38,356 nt of DNA. Source: Desulfobacteraceae bacterium (GTDB lineage Bacteria > Desulfobacterota > Desulfobacteria > Desulfobacterales > JAABTS01). Where the stretch lies: assembly GCA_011389735.1 (NCBI GenBank), contig JAABTS010000040.1, positions 1-38,356 of the forward strand, in the 5' to 3' direction. Made by a program: the position numbers and the translations under genes. A model generated the notes under the pieces. It was not told the origin of the DNA, made no database searches, and saw only the letters and a program-made list of their open reading frames with translations. Shown here piece by piece: positions 1 through 7,988 of this stretch. How positions within the stretch are numbered: the first letter of the stretch is position 1; each line of letters opens with the position of its first letter.

Positions 1-140
1 ACCCCCAGGGTATACAAAACCGGACTCCGGTTCCACATCACGCCGACGGCGCACACCAATCCGCCGAAAACCAGGGGAGGCCGTCCATAAACCAGCACGG
101 CAGCCAGCTTTTGTGATATCAGAAGTTTTTTCATCGACAT
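1..140 (-). CDS. N-terminal fragment of membrane protein, possibly CDP-alcohol phosphatidyltransferase
   Basis: The gene runs off the left edge of the window, leaving about 45 codons. Two in-frame ATGs lie close together (140 and 134). A GCGAG motif fits the second one slightly better. The visible residues are a short basic start, then a hydrophobic stretch with YGRPPLVFGG and later SPVLYTLGV. From memory this resembles the first membrane segment of CDP-alcohol phosphatidyltransferase family proteins, which transfer a phosphatidyl group to an alcohol in phospholipid synthesis. The catalytic motif of that family would lie beyond the edge and cannot be seen, so the family call is tentative. The reading frame itself is open throughout. 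Confidence 0.5.
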   Translation of the reverse strand, partial: MSMKKLLISQKLAAVLVYGRPPLVFGGLVCAVGVMWNRSPVLYTLG

Positions 141-182
141 CTCGCTTTGAATATTATTGTTTGTAGATCCTTTATCATAATT

Positions 183-286
183 ACAGGTTTTCAGAAAATG
201 AATTTTACAATGCGGCGGGCGCGGGATACTATTCGTATAACCCGAGCCGGCCACACAGTGAAATTTGATTTCCAGAAGGCTATAAA
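183..286 (-). repeat. Palindromic intergenic element, copy A
   Basis: About 104 bp imperfect palindrome. The left end is CAGGTTTTCAGAAAATGAAT and the right end is GTGAAATTTGATTTCCAG followed by AAGGCTATA. The arms flank a GC-rich core with GCGCGGGATA and TAACCCGAGCCGG. The asymmetric part of the core (GCGG left, CCACACAGTG right) gives the orientation as minus relative to copies B, D, E and G. It lies in the gap before the thymidylate-synthase-like gene. No open frame was seen inside it. Confidence 0.85.
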
Positions 287-314
287 TGGCTAAAATAATC
301 AAATCTGATCGTAA

Positions 315-531
315 ATGTCAATAAACGAATTCGTTCATGGCAAGGATATGTTTCTTCATTGTCAACGACATCGAGGAAATTTTTTGCCGCCCGGATGATT
401 GACGGGGATTTTTTAAGGAAGGGCGTTTAAAACTTGAATCCTGTCCTGAAAAAGGATACAAGAGAACCGATCGGGGTTTTAAGATCATGAAACATTTGGA
501 AAACGTCGTTGAAAAGAATCTCGATACATAC
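315..531 (-). pseudogene. Possible decayed signal-transduction fragment (histidine kinase-like)
   Basis: The 300-590 gap carries one minus-strand frame that reads like protein but is broken by stops. After a TGA at 534-532 it encodes a stretch with MFHDLKTPIGSLVSFF, reminiscent of a histidine kinase H-box. A TAA follows at 429-427, then the same frame continues with IIRAAKNFLDVVDNEE and ends near 315. No start codon with a ribosome binding site is evident. The stretch is short and the resemblance rests on one motif, so this is a weak call. Chance open frame is the alternative. Confidence 0.2.
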
Positions 532-591
532 TCAGGAAAGCCGGCGCGGGAGCGTCGTCTATCAACAAGGTAAGCCGGGGGAACCTGAAAA

Positions 592-1386
592 ATGAACATC
601 CACACAATCCACGCCAGAGACCTTCCGGATTTATGGTTTCAGGCGGTATACGATATCCTGGACAGGGGACGGCGGTTTAAAATCGACCGCGGATCATACG
701 CCGGGCAGACGCGCCTGGAATACGATTATTTTATCGGGCTGGTCAAATTCCCGGGCACGATTCCTATTCTACCGGACATACCGCCCGCCTGCGGCGTCCC
801 GAATCCGGTGGAACACTCTTATGTATACGGCGGCGAAGGCCATTCCCGGTCTTACATTGAATATGTGATGACGCCGCATAAGGAGCCGGGGGAATCCTAT
901 ACCTACGGGGAACGGCTCACACGGGTTCCCGTCACGGGCGACAAATTGGAGTGGTGGGATCGCAACAACGCCGAAATTATCGACAAACGCGATATCGACG
1001 GCAAAATTTTGTTCGAGGACGGCGGCCGGCTTTATCTCAACCAGATCGAATGGGTGATCGACACATACTTGAAATTCGGCGAACGGAACAACCAGATGGT
1101 GTTGCAGGTGGCGAATCCGTCGGATATCTTGCTTCTGGATCCCCCGTGCCTCCGGTCGATCGACACTCGAATTCAGGACGGACGTCTCAATTTCATAGTT
1201 TATTTCCGGTCCTGGGATCTGTGGGGCGGCCTGCCCGCGAATCTGGCTGGAATACAAAACCTGAAAGAATATATGGCGGCGGCTATCGGCGTGGAAGACG
1301 GTGAAATGATCGTCGAATCCAAGGGACTACATTTATATAGCTACGCTGAAGATCTGGCGAAATTGCGGTGCTTGAAAGATATGTAA
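592..1386 (+). CDS. Thymidylate synthase-fold protein (ThyA superfamily)
   Basis: A 264-residue protein. Its C-terminal half carries the ThyA signature: DPPC with the presumed catalytic cysteine C186, then the dUMP-binding segment FRSWDLWGGLPANLAG, and later KGLHLYSYAEDLAK where ThyA has its conserved HLY motif. Family members methylate (ThyA) or hydroxymethylate dUMP or dCMP using methylene-tetrahydrofolate. The N-terminal half, rich in Tyr, Gly and Pro, does not match canonical ThyA, and spacing resembles the divergent methanogen-type enzymes. A GGGGGAA sequence precedes the ATG. No folate gene is adjacent, so the substrate cannot be deduced. It may be the housekeeping enzyme or a modified-base enzyme. 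Confidence 0.75.
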   Translation: MNIHTIHARDLPDLWFQAVYDILDRGRRFKIDRGSYAGQTRLEYDYFIGLVKFPGTIPILPDIPPACGVPNPVEHSYVYGGEGHSRSYIEYVMTPHKEPGESYTYGERLTRVPVTGDKLEWWDRNNAEIIDKRDIDGKILFEDGGRLYLNQIEWVIDTYLKFGERNNQMVLQVANPSDILLLDPPCLRSIDTRIQDGRLNFIVYFRSWDLWGGLPANLAGIQNLKEYMAAAIGVEDGEMIVESKGLHLYSYAEDLAKLRCLKDM

Positions 1387-1447
1387 ATCTTGGGTTTAGT
1401 TCTGAAACCGGCCGCTTATATTTCAAAACGCCCCCGATTGAATAAAC

Positions 1448-1520
1448 TCACCGCAGAGACGCAGAGTTCGCAAAGGTGAAATAAATTAAACGCTTTACGT
1501 TCTTTGGGCCTTTGCGGTGA
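1448..1520. repeat. Palindromic repeat, TCACCGCAGAGACGCAG type
   Basis: About 73 bp. It starts TCACCGCAGAGACGCAGAG and ends TTTGGGCCTTTGCGGTGA, so the ends pair as an imperfect hairpin. The type is common in intergenic DNA of environmental bacteria, usually in many copies. A related copy sits at 3100-3161. It lies downstream of the ThyA-like gene and could act as a transcript end, although no T-tract follows. The rest of 1387-1660 holds nothing I can name. Confidence 0.6.
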
Positions 1521-1660
1521 AAAAATATTGGCCGGAAATGGAATCAAGCCCGGAAGGCGGATTAAATCTTCATGATCGAATCGTTCACCCCCGATTATGA
1601 AAATGTATTTTCACGATAAAAAGCCTATGAATTTATTTTCTAATCCCCTTCATATTTTTC

Positions 1661-1689
1661 TTGACACAGCCGTACATTAAGGTTACTCT
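1661..1689 (+). promoter_or_regulatory. Sigma-70-type promoter for the PEP-CTERM gene
   Basis: TTGACA at 1661-1666 is a perfect -35. A 17-base spacer follows, then TACTCT at 1684-1689 as a -10. The predicted leader is nearly 190 bases, long for a single gene. It is A-rich and contains an AAAGGAGG at about 1767-1774 that serves no convincing gene. The PEP-CTERM start has its own AGAAAGGAA about 10 bases upstream. Confidence 0.55.
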
Positions 1690-1881
1690 TCCTTAGAATC
1701 TCTGAAAAACTTTTTAGAGCGAACAAAAATCAAAGGATGGAAAAAATGATTAAAAACGAAATACAGAAAGGAGGACGACGGAAAGAAGAGATCGTAGTTA
1801 TTATGTGGTTAGTCGCTTTTATTTTTCAATTGTACATCTCTAATCAAAACACGAATTTTAAATCAGAAAGGAATTTGCATC

Positions 1882-2664
1882 ATGAAAACAACTCAATTTT
1901 TATTGGTCTTATTTTTATCATTCTTTTTATTAGTGGGCGTTTCAATGGCGGTTACGGTTCAAACCGGAACCGAAACACCTCTGCAAGAAGTCATAAACGG
2001 TATCACTGTCGGCGGAGCCAGCTCGATCGATGTCAATGACGATCAGATTCTTGACGAATTTGACAGCACATGGTCGATCACCGCTTCCGGCGGAAGTATT
2101 TCAACCCTGATCATTGAGATCGCGGGATATAAAAATACAAATTCGTTCGGAATTTATGATGTTAACGACCTTTCAAACACCCTGAATCTTTTTGAAGGCT
2201 CAGACGACGCCGTAGAAAGAACGACTCTCGAAGTTTCAGCAGACGACGACGGGTTTCTTTTCCAAAGCTACGGAGTCTATAATACCGGTTTCCGTTACAG
2301 CGACGCTGTTTTCTCTTCCCAGAACTTCGGCTACTACCTGTCCGGAATCGACAACAACCAAAACGCATTCACCTTTTACTCAAACACCCTTTACAACGAT
2401 GACGACTTCGATCATATGGTCGCCTATCAGGGCAACAATGTCGATGAACTAACTATTGGCGGCGTTACAGGCACATGGACGGACAATGAATTTATTCTGG
2501 CCTGGGAAGACCTGTATGGGGGCGGAGATCAAGATTTTAACGACATGGTGCTTATAGTGGAATCAGTCGAACCCGTCCCGGAACCCGGAACAATCGCTCT
2601 TTTAGGTATGGGACTTCTTGGGCTCGCTTTTTACGCACGTAAGCGAAAATCCGCGAAAAATTAA
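1882..2664 (+). CDS. PEP-CTERM sorted exported protein with DUF4114-like domain
   Basis: A 260-residue exported protein. Residues 1-23 form a Sec signal peptide (basic start, hydrophobic FLLVLFLSFFLLVG core). The mature part is acidic and rich in Asp, Ser and Gly. Near the end, FILAWEDLYGGGDQDFNDMV is the hallmark of DUF4114-type domains, probably a calcium-binding beta fold. The C-terminus is a textbook PEP-CTERM signal: VPEPGTIALLG, a hydrophobic helix, then RKRK. Such proteins are processed by an exosortase and often appear beside exopolysaccharide genes, which fits the glycan cluster downstream. No exosortase is in the window. The gene stands alone between its own promoter and terminator. 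Confidence 0.9.
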   Translation: MKTTQFLLVLFLSFFLLVGVSMAVTVQTGTETPLQEVINGITVGGASSIDVNDDQILDEFDSTWSITASGGSISTLIIEIAGYKNTNSFGIYDVNDLSNTLNLFEGSDDAVERTTLEVSADDDGFLFQSYGVYNTGFRYSDAVFSSQNFGYYLSGIDNNQNAFTFYSNTLYNDDDFDHMVAYQGNNVDELTIGGVTGTWTDNEFILAWEDLYGGGDQDFNDMVLIVESVEPVPEPGTIALLGMGLLGLAFYARKRKSAKN

Positions 2665-2720
2665 TATCCTGTATATTATCCCTCAATCGAGTGATCAATA
2701 GTCACTTCTGAAACTGAAAT

Positions 2721-2768
2721 AAAAGGCCGACCTTTTGTGAATAAAACCAAGAGGCCGGCCTTTTTTTT
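2721..2768 (+). terminator. Rho-independent terminator after the PEP-CTERM gene
   Basis: Arms 2721-2736 (AAAAGGCCGACCTTTT) and 2749-2764 (AAGAGGCCGGCCTTTT) pair along 16 positions with one mismatch and one G-T pair. The loop is 12 bases and a run of eight T follows. It lies 57 bases after the stop codon. Confidence 0.85.
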
Positions 2769-2772
2769 GGGG

Positions 2773-2879
2773 ATATAGCGTTTCAGATAAGCAATTTCAC
2801 TCCGTTGTCGGCCGGGGATATACGAATGTATTACGCCGGGCCAGCCTCCTTGTGGAATTTAATTCCAGAAAAGCTATAG
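2773..2879 (+). repeat. Palindromic intergenic element, copy B
   Basis: About 107 bp, plus orientation. It begins ATATAGCGTTTCAG, has the core GTTGTCGGCCGGGGATATA and CCGGGCCAGCCTCCTTGTGG, and ends TTCCAGAAAAGCTATAG. It starts five bases after the terminator T-tract. Confidence 0.85.
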
Positions 2880-2933
2880 ATCTCTATTCCCCCAATTTGA
2901 TTAAAAACTCAATTCTCACAACAGCGTATAGCT

Positions 2934-3016
2934 TTCCGGAAATATAATTTAAATGTGTTTTCGGACGGGGATACAAGATTATACGATCATAGGCCTAACG
3001 CCTTTTGAAATTTAAT
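2934..3016 (+). repeat. Palindromic intergenic element, copy B2 (right end missing)
   Basis: This copy begins CGTATAGCTTTCCGGAAATA and keeps the core as CGGACGGGGATACAAG and ATAGGCCTAACGCC. It reaches CTTTTGAAATTTAAT, where the usual TTCTGAAAACC end is replaced by unrelated sequence. It follows copy B by 54 bases and is the most diverged full-core copy. Confidence 0.65.
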
Positions 3017-3062
3017 GGGGCTTGGTTCTAATTTCGGGCGTCTTTCAAAAAGGCGCCAAAGT

Positions 3063-3181
3063 AGTTTACACTTTTCCAATACAGAAATCAGAATTAATCT
3101 CACACAAAGACACGAAGGCGCAAAGAAATGAAGACTTTGTGTTCTTTGTACCTTTGTGTGAAAACCATAAAAGTGTAAACT
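3063..3181. repeat. Nested inverted repeat around a CACACAAAGACACGAAG palindrome
   Basis: A perfect 13 bp inverted repeat, AGTTTACACTTTT at 3063-3075 and its complement at 3169-3181, encloses an inner palindrome. The inner palindrome (3100-3161) has ends TCACACAAAGACACG and CCTTTGTGTGAAAA and belongs to the same type as 1448-1520. Imperfect copies of CTAATTTCGG flank the whole unit at about 3030 and 3198. The nested arrangement suggests one repeat inside another, but no coding capacity was seen. Confidence 0.6.
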
Positions 3182-3257
3182 GATCAATGAAGGATGCCTA
3201 ATTTCGGCCATAATTTCTCGGGTTGCTCCGGGGCGCTAAAGCCGGAGAGAGCGCCTC

Positions 3258-3327
3258 GTAAGTCGCGGGTTACAAACCCGCTCAGAGCAAGAGACTCGCT
3301 CAGAGGAGGTTGCAACCCCCGGCTTAC
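3258..3327. repeat. REP-like palindrome with GGGTTACAAACCCG
   Basis: About 70 bp. The left half has GTAAGTCGCGGGTTACAAAC and the right half has GAGGTTGCAACCCCCGGC followed by TTAC. The halves are imperfect complements around CTCAGAGCAAGAGACTCGCT. A related motif (GGTTACAAACCCGCTCAGAG) recurs near 37340. This looks like the REP-type repeats mobilised by RAYT-like transposases, but none is visible here. The remaining 3328-3545 is AT-rich with no clear promoter. Confidence 0.55.
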
Positions 3328-3545
3328 CCTGCGGCGCTCCGGCCGATTAGAATCAAGCCCATTTAATGTTTGAAAACTTGTATATCGTCTGTATTGTTTA
3401 TTTTTTGATCTGATTTTTTTTCTTAATGGAAACTACATATTGTGATATTCTTTTCCTTTTGCAATATTCCAGTTCCTTCTTGCAGTAGAAAGAGCCGATA
3501 GGGAGTTGTGTATAAGTGGTGTTTCGTCTATTTCTCAGGTGAATC

Positions 3546-4685
3546 ATGAAGATTTTATTGTTGAATTATGAATTTCCGCCACTGGGCGGGGGCGCTTCAA
3601 ACGCCACGTTCAATATTGCCAAAGAGTTGGTGTTGCTTGGGTACAATGTCGAAATATTAACTTCGGGAATAAATGGTTCACCGCCAAGAGAAGAACTGCA
3701 CGGTTTTATTGTTCACCGGGTTTTTAGCCTGCGCCGCGGAATCCATGATTGCGGCATGAGAGGCGCATATACCTATGTATGGAACGCCGCTTTTCGGTTA
3801 AACCGCGTTGTTCGAAACAGCCGGTTTGACGTCTTGCATTATTTTTTCAGCCTGCCTACCGGTTTGTTGACACTGGCGCCCGGTCGTCATGGAAGCGTTC
3901 CGTATATTGTATCACTTCGAGGATCCGACGTGCCGGGATATGATCCCTGGAACAGGATGGTGCAAATGTTTCACATTTTGTTAAAACCGGTGACACGATA
4001 TATCTGGAAAAGGGCTGCGAGGGTTGTAGCGCTTAGTGACGCATTGCGAGCCACTGCGCTTGAAACAACGCCCGGTTTGGAAATCGATATTATTCCAAAC
4101 GGGGTTGAAGCCGATTTATTTAAGCCGGATGGAAATAAATCATCCGAAAATTCAGATTTTAAATTGATCACCGTATCCCGTTTGATACGTCGAAAAGGAG
4201 TCCAGCACATTCTTAAGGCTTTGAAACGAATCAACGATCCATCAATAAAACTGCTCATTGTCGGTACCGGCGATTACGAGCAACAATTGAAAAATTTGGC
4301 GGATAAACTGAAACTACATGATCAGGTTACATTCTATGGATATTGTTCGCGTGACTGCTTGCCTGCTTTGTATAATCAAATGGATGCGTTTATTCTACCG
4401 TCCATGGCCGAGTCATTTGGAATCGTATTCGCTGAGGCGATGGCCTGCCGGTTGCCTGTGATCGGAGGACGAATCGGCGGTGTCCCCGATCTTGTAAAAG
4501 ATGACAACGGAATACTTGTTGAACCGGGGAATATAGATGAAATTAAAAGCGCCATTCTTCGCTTAAAAAGCTCGAAAGCGCTTTGCAGGGATATGGGCGC
4601 CGTGAATCGTAAAAAGGTCGTCGATCATTATAGCTGGAGGTCTGTAGCTCTTCAATATTCCGATATTTATGAAAGAATTCCGTAG
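3546..4685 (+). CDS. Glycosyltransferase family 4
   Basis: A 379-residue cytoplasmic or membrane-peripheral GT-B enzyme that would transfer a sugar from a nucleotide-sugar donor. The N-terminal lobe has EFPPLGGGASNATFNIAKEL, the typical GT4 acceptor-side glycine loop. The C-terminal lobe has VSRLIRRKGVQHIL and the E-x7-E donor-binding motif at E289 and E297 (ESFGIVFAE). Length is normal for the family. It is the first gene of the glycan cluster, 31 bases before the FG-GAP protein. The donor and acceptor are not predictable from sequence. Its stop TAG is followed directly by GTTTTCAG, the terminal sequence of the palindromic element. Confidence 0.92.
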   Translation: MKILLLNYEFPPLGGGASNATFNIAKELVLLGYNVEILTSGINGSPPREELHGFIVHRVFSLRRGIHDCGMRGAYTYVWNAAFRLNRVVRNSRFDVLHYFFSLPTGLLTLAPGRHGSVPYIVSLRGSDVPGYDPWNRMVQMFHILLKPVTRYIWKRAARVVALSDALRATALETTPGLEIDIIPNGVEADLFKPDGNKSSENSDFKLITVSRLIRRKGVQHILKALKRINDPSIKLLIVGTGDYEQQLKNLADKLKLHDQVTFYGYCSRDCLPALYNQMDAFILPSMAESFGIVFAEAMACRLPVIGGRIGGVPDLVKDDNGILVEPGNIDEIKSAILRLKSSKALCRDMGAVNRKKVVDHYSWRSVALQYSDIYERIP

Positions 4686-4715
4686 GTTTTCAGGGATTCG
4701 GCTTTTTGCGAGGTT

Positions 4716-6110
4716 ATGTTTTCCAACACCTTAAACAAAAAACGATGGATAATAATTAAAGTCAAAGCATGTTTTCCATTCGTCTGCTTCGTTTTTATTA
4801 TTCTATTGATATGTTTTTGTATATTGTATCAACCGGTTGCAAATAGAATTCATTATTGTTTCTATTCTTTTAAAATGGCTGAAATTGACGAGACCCATAG
4901 TTGGCGTCGCCATGTTATCGACTCGAATGTCAACCGGGATCATGGACATTCAATTGGAGCCGCCGATCTAACTGGAGACGGCGGTCAAAATGTTCTGATC
5001 GCTTTTGGAGAACGTGGGCGTCGGCGGTCAACCGATGGCGTTTACTGGTACGAATCGGTAAATAAAGATGTTCGAGGTGAATGGCTTCGATACCGGTTGA
5101 GTGAACCATCGATTCCGATTCGATGGTGTATGGCTTTAGCCTGTGCGGACATGGACAATGATGGAGATATTGACGTAGTGGCGTTGTCTTTCAACAGCGG
5201 CAATGTTTATCTGATGGTAAATCCTTTGCATGAGGGGCTAAATATAAAAGAACCCTGGCCTACTTTGACGATATTAGAATCGCCCGGGGTATTTCGAGAC
5301 GGGGAAAACCTTGAACTCGTAGATATCGACGGCGACAACTTTTTAGATGTAGTTTTTCCTCGTGGTAAAGGCAAAGAGATTCATGTTTTGTATAACCCTT
5401 CAGGGAAGTTGTCTGAACAGTGGCAAGATTTCGTTATCGGGATTCACGGCGGCACTGACGCCCATGACGTTTATACAGCCGATATAGATAATGATAATGA
5501 TCCTGACATCGTTTCTGCGAGTGGAGATTCGACGTGGAAAGGATCTGTATTCTGGTTTGAGCATCCGGATGATTTTTCTCGTGATAGATCGTGGAAACGG
5601 CGTCGGATAAGCAAGCGATCCGCAAATTACGGGGGGTTGCAGATAGATGATGTGAACAATGACGGATGGCCGGATGTTCTTGTTACGGAAGCCCATGCAA
5701 CTCCTGGAAAAGTGCTTTGGTATGAAAATCCGAAAAACGTCGCTAAAGATTATTGGGATTCTCATCTCATTGGTTTTCAAACTTTTCCTCATGCAGGACT
5801 TTCGTTCGATGTTGACGGAGACGGCGAAAATGAATACTGGACGCCGGATAGTTCTCACGATACTTCCGGAAAATTTGGATATCGGTCGGGAGGAATCGTT
5901 TACTTCAAGTCGTCCGACTTGTCTGATATCTGGGCGATGCATCGTATCGCCGATCCTCCTGAAGTGGGAAGACAGTGCGTAGCCCTGGATATGGATGGGG
6001 ACGGCGATCTCGATGTTTTGTCAACAGCGGATCATTGCACGGAAACACATTCAATATCAATCGTATGGTGGGAGAACAGGATCAGGGATGAATATAAAAA
6101 CCGGCGTTAA
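4716..6110 (+). CDS. Membrane-anchored FG-GAP/VCBS repeat protein
   Basis: A 464-residue protein with one hydrophobic segment at about residues 20-42 and no convincing cleavage site, so probably anchored with the bulk outside the cytoplasm. At least six repeats have the form D-x-(D/N)-x-D-x-x-x-D followed by a hydrophobic strand (DMDNDGDIDVV, DIDGDNFLDVV, DIDNDNDPDIV, DVNNDGWPDVL, DVDGDGENEY, DMDGDGDLDVL). These are calcium-binding beta-propeller blades of the FG-GAP/VCBS type. Such propellers bind proteins or carbohydrates. A glycan-handling role is inferred only from its place between a glycosyltransferase and the flippase-like gene, which it overlaps by 23 bases. Confidence 0.8.
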   Translation: MFSNTLNKKRWIIIKVKACFPFVCFVFIILLICFCILYQPVANRIHYCFYSFKMAEIDETHSWRRHVIDSNVNRDHGHSIGAADLTGDGGQNVLIAFGERGRRRSTDGVYWYESVNKDVRGEWLRYRLSEPSIPIRWCMALACADMDNDGDIDVVALSFNSGNVYLMVNPLHEGLNIKEPWPTLTILESPGVFRDGENLELVDIDGDNFLDVVFPRGKGKEIHVLYNPSGKLSEQWQDFVIGIHGGTDAHDVYTADIDNDNDPDIVSASGDSTWKGSVFWFEHPDDFSRDRSWKRRRISKRSANYGGLQIDDVNNDGWPDVLVTEAHATPGKVLWYENPKNVAKDYWDSHLIGFQTFPHAGLSFDVDGDGENEYWTPDSSHDTSGKFGYRSGGIVYFKSSDLSDIWAMHRIADPPEVGRQCVALDMDGDGDLDVLSTADHCTETHSISIVWWENRIRDEYKNRR

Positions 6111-7041
6111 AATTGCGGTCAGCTTTTCTCTAATGGGGTATCTATTATGGAGCGTGGATTTGCATAGATTGGCGGATTCCTTAAAGAATGTAAATCCTGT
6201 TTATCTGATCGCCATATATCTGACATTTATCCCGGGAACCTTGATAAGCACTTTCAAATGGATGATATTATTAAAAACTCAAGGAATTCACAAACCCAAT
6301 TTTGTCAGGTTGTGGGTTTTGTATCATATCGGTATTTTCTTCAGCAATTTTTTACCCACCGAAGTCGGCGGTGATGTAGTAAGGGGCTATATCGTTGGAA
6401 AAGAATCCGGAAAACAAGCCGAGTCTTTGGCGGCTGTCGTCATGGAAAGAGTTACAGGATTGACGGCGGTTGTATTTTATGCAATATTGGGCCTTTTTTT
6501 AAACTGGTCGCTGGCGCGTGATCTCAATTTGTCATATCTGGTGTTCATCGTGACAGCCATGATGGGCGTCGGCGGTTATGCGGTGTTAAACCGGAATCTG
6601 GCGAAACTGATAAAAACAAAATTATCGTTTTCATTTTTCGATAAGGTTATGAAAAAAGCCGAATCGTTGTATGAAGCCATCTATCGATATAAAACCAAAA
6701 CAAACACACTTTCAATCGTTATCGGAATTTCATTGATTTTTCAGTTGTACGCCATCTGGTTCAATTTCGCGTTGATGCGATGTATGCGAATCGATCTCTC
6801 ATTTTTGTGCATGATTTTCATTATTCCAGTGATCACCATTATCGGTCTGGTTCCGATCACCATAAACAGTATCGGAATACGTGAAGGCGCATTTGTTTTT
6901 TTATTCGCACAGGTCGGTGTTTCCGAAGAAAAATCGCTGGCTTTAGCGTTATTGTATCGCGCAGGCGTAATGGCGCCCGGGCTGGTGGGGGCTCTATTAT
7001 ATACGTTCAGTAACAATGGCAAAGATTTACGGTCATCTTGA
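6088..7041 (+). CDS. Flippase-like integral membrane protein (LPG synthase TM/AglD family)
   Basis: A 317-residue polytopic protein with about eight hydrophobic segments. Start MNIKTGVKIAVSFSLMGYLL, the motif FFSNFLPTEVGGDVVRGY, and IGLVPITINSIGIREGAFVFLF near the C-terminus are typical of the UPF0104 / lysylphosphatidylglycerol-synthase membrane-domain family. Members are linked to lipid-linked sugar transfer or lipid translocation, often in glycan clusters. A start at 5995 is possible in frame, but the ATG at 6088 begins at the conserved region and has a GGGAGAACAGGATCAGGG leader. It overlaps the previous gene by 23 bases, suggesting coupling. It may move a lipid-linked sugar across the inner membrane, which is an inference. 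Confidence 0.85.
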   Translation: MNIKTGVKIAVSFSLMGYLLWSVDLHRLADSLKNVNPVYLIAIYLTFIPGTLISTFKWMILLKTQGIHKPNFVRLWVLYHIGIFFSNFLPTEVGGDVVRGYIVGKESGKQAESLAAVVMERVTGLTAVVFYAILGLFLNWSLARDLNLSYLVFIVTAMMGVGGYAVLNRNLAKLIKTKLSFSFFDKVMKKAESLYEAIYRYKTKTNTLSIVIGISLIFQLYAIWFNFALMRCMRIDLSFLCMIFIIPVITIIGLVPITINSIGIREGAFVFLFAQVGVSEEKSLALALLYRAGVMAPGLVGALLYTFSNNGKDLRSS

Positions 7042-7147
7042 TATAGGTTTTCAGAAATTGAATTTCAAGGGGCGGGAGGCCTGGGATAATATCGTTCGTA
7101 TATCCCGGGCCGACAACACGGTGAAATTTTATTTCTGGCGGCTATAG
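7042..7147 (-). repeat. Palindromic intergenic element, copy C
   Basis: About 106 bp, minus orientation. It begins TATAGGTTTTCAGAAATTGA, has the core GGCCTGGGATAATATCG and TATATCCCGGGCCGACAACA, and ends TTTATTTCTGGCGGCTATAG. It begins directly after the stop codon of the flippase-like gene. Confidence 0.9.
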
Positions 7148-7219
7148 TATCCACAACCCCAAGATTGAACGTTTGATTGATTCAAAAAGTAGTTTTGAAC
7201 GACGAGAGAGGCAAAAAAT

Positions 7220-7975
7220 ATGGCTGACAAATCCGAAATCCAGGATTTAAAAGGCAAGCTCAACGAAGACGGTCTGATAATTCCAGCCGATTATGTATTG
7301 ATGAAACGTAACTTTAAAGCGGAATTGTTGGAGTTCTATTTGAATTCTTTGAAAGAGGGGCAAACCATTCTTGATCTGAATCCTGGTTTCGATGGCGTTT
7401 ATACCGATATTGATCTTTCACGGCTACAATATATCGCTGTCGAACAAAATTCACATATAAAATCCTTCCTTAAAGAAAAAAACATTGCCGTAAAAGATTG
7501 GAAAGCGCCGAATATCCCCTTGAACGATAATTCAATAGATTACGTATTGAGCGCTCCCTATATTGAACATCTTCCTACTTATCTGGATGCTTTGAATCTT
7601 TTGATCGAAATCAAACGTGTTCTGAAAAAGGATGGAAGAATTTTGTTGATCGTTCCTAATTATTTGAATCTTAAATCGATATTCTATGAAGATTATAAAC
7701 ATGGCTGGGTGACGACAAAAAAGCGCCTGGAGGATATGCTTCGAGATTGCAGCTATGATGTTCTCGGATTTCGCTATACGATAGGATGGATAACAATGCG
7801 GATGAATCCTTTGTGTACGGTTTTGAGATTCGCGATATATTTGATCATGGCGATCATCAGAATGAATCCGGTTGAAAGGTTTTTGGAAGCGGTCAAGCTG
7901 GACAAGCTCGGTCATAAGTTTAAAAAAACCTTTTTTGAATTGATCGTTATCGAAGCCAGAGTGAACAAACCCTGA
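7220..7975 (+). CDS. Class I SAM-dependent methyltransferase, first of four
   Basis: A 251-residue protein with a Rossmann methyltransferase fold. The SAM-binding motif I is unusual (TILDLNPGFDGVY, with LNPG where most have DxGCG). The post-motif segments are recognisable: IDYVLSAPYIEHLPTYLDAL and IKRVLKKDGRILLIVPN. The C-terminal 70 residues contain a hydrophobic stretch (AIYLIMAIIRMN), so membrane association is possible. It resembles methyltransferases in O-antigen and glycolipid clusters. The acceptor is unknown. The altered motif I may mean weak SAM binding. The next gene begins 13 bases downstream. Confidence 0.75.
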   Translation: MADKSEIQDLKGKLNEDGLIIPADYVLMKRNFKAELLEFYLNSLKEGQTILDLNPGFDGVYTDIDLSRLQYIAVEQNSHIKSFLKEKNIAVKDWKAPNIPLNDNSIDYVLSAPYIEHLPTYLDALNLLIEIKRVLKKDGRILLIVPNYLNLKSIFYEDYKHGWVTTKKRLEDMLRDCSYDVLGFRYTIGWITMRMNPLCTVLRFAIYLIMAIIRMNPVERFLEAVKLDKLGHKFKKTFFELIVIEARVNKP

Positions 7976-7988
7976 AAGAAGGCGTCCG

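Noticed and set aside
318-605. 95-codon minus frame before the ThyA-like gene
   Set aside because: Its sequence is Arg/Ser-rich without motifs; a different minus frame in the same region carries the only protein-like words.
1737-2039. 100-codon plus frame overlapping the PEP-CTERM start
   Set aside because: It overlaps the signal peptide of a clear gene in another frame, ends in low-complexity Arg/Ser codons, and matches no family.
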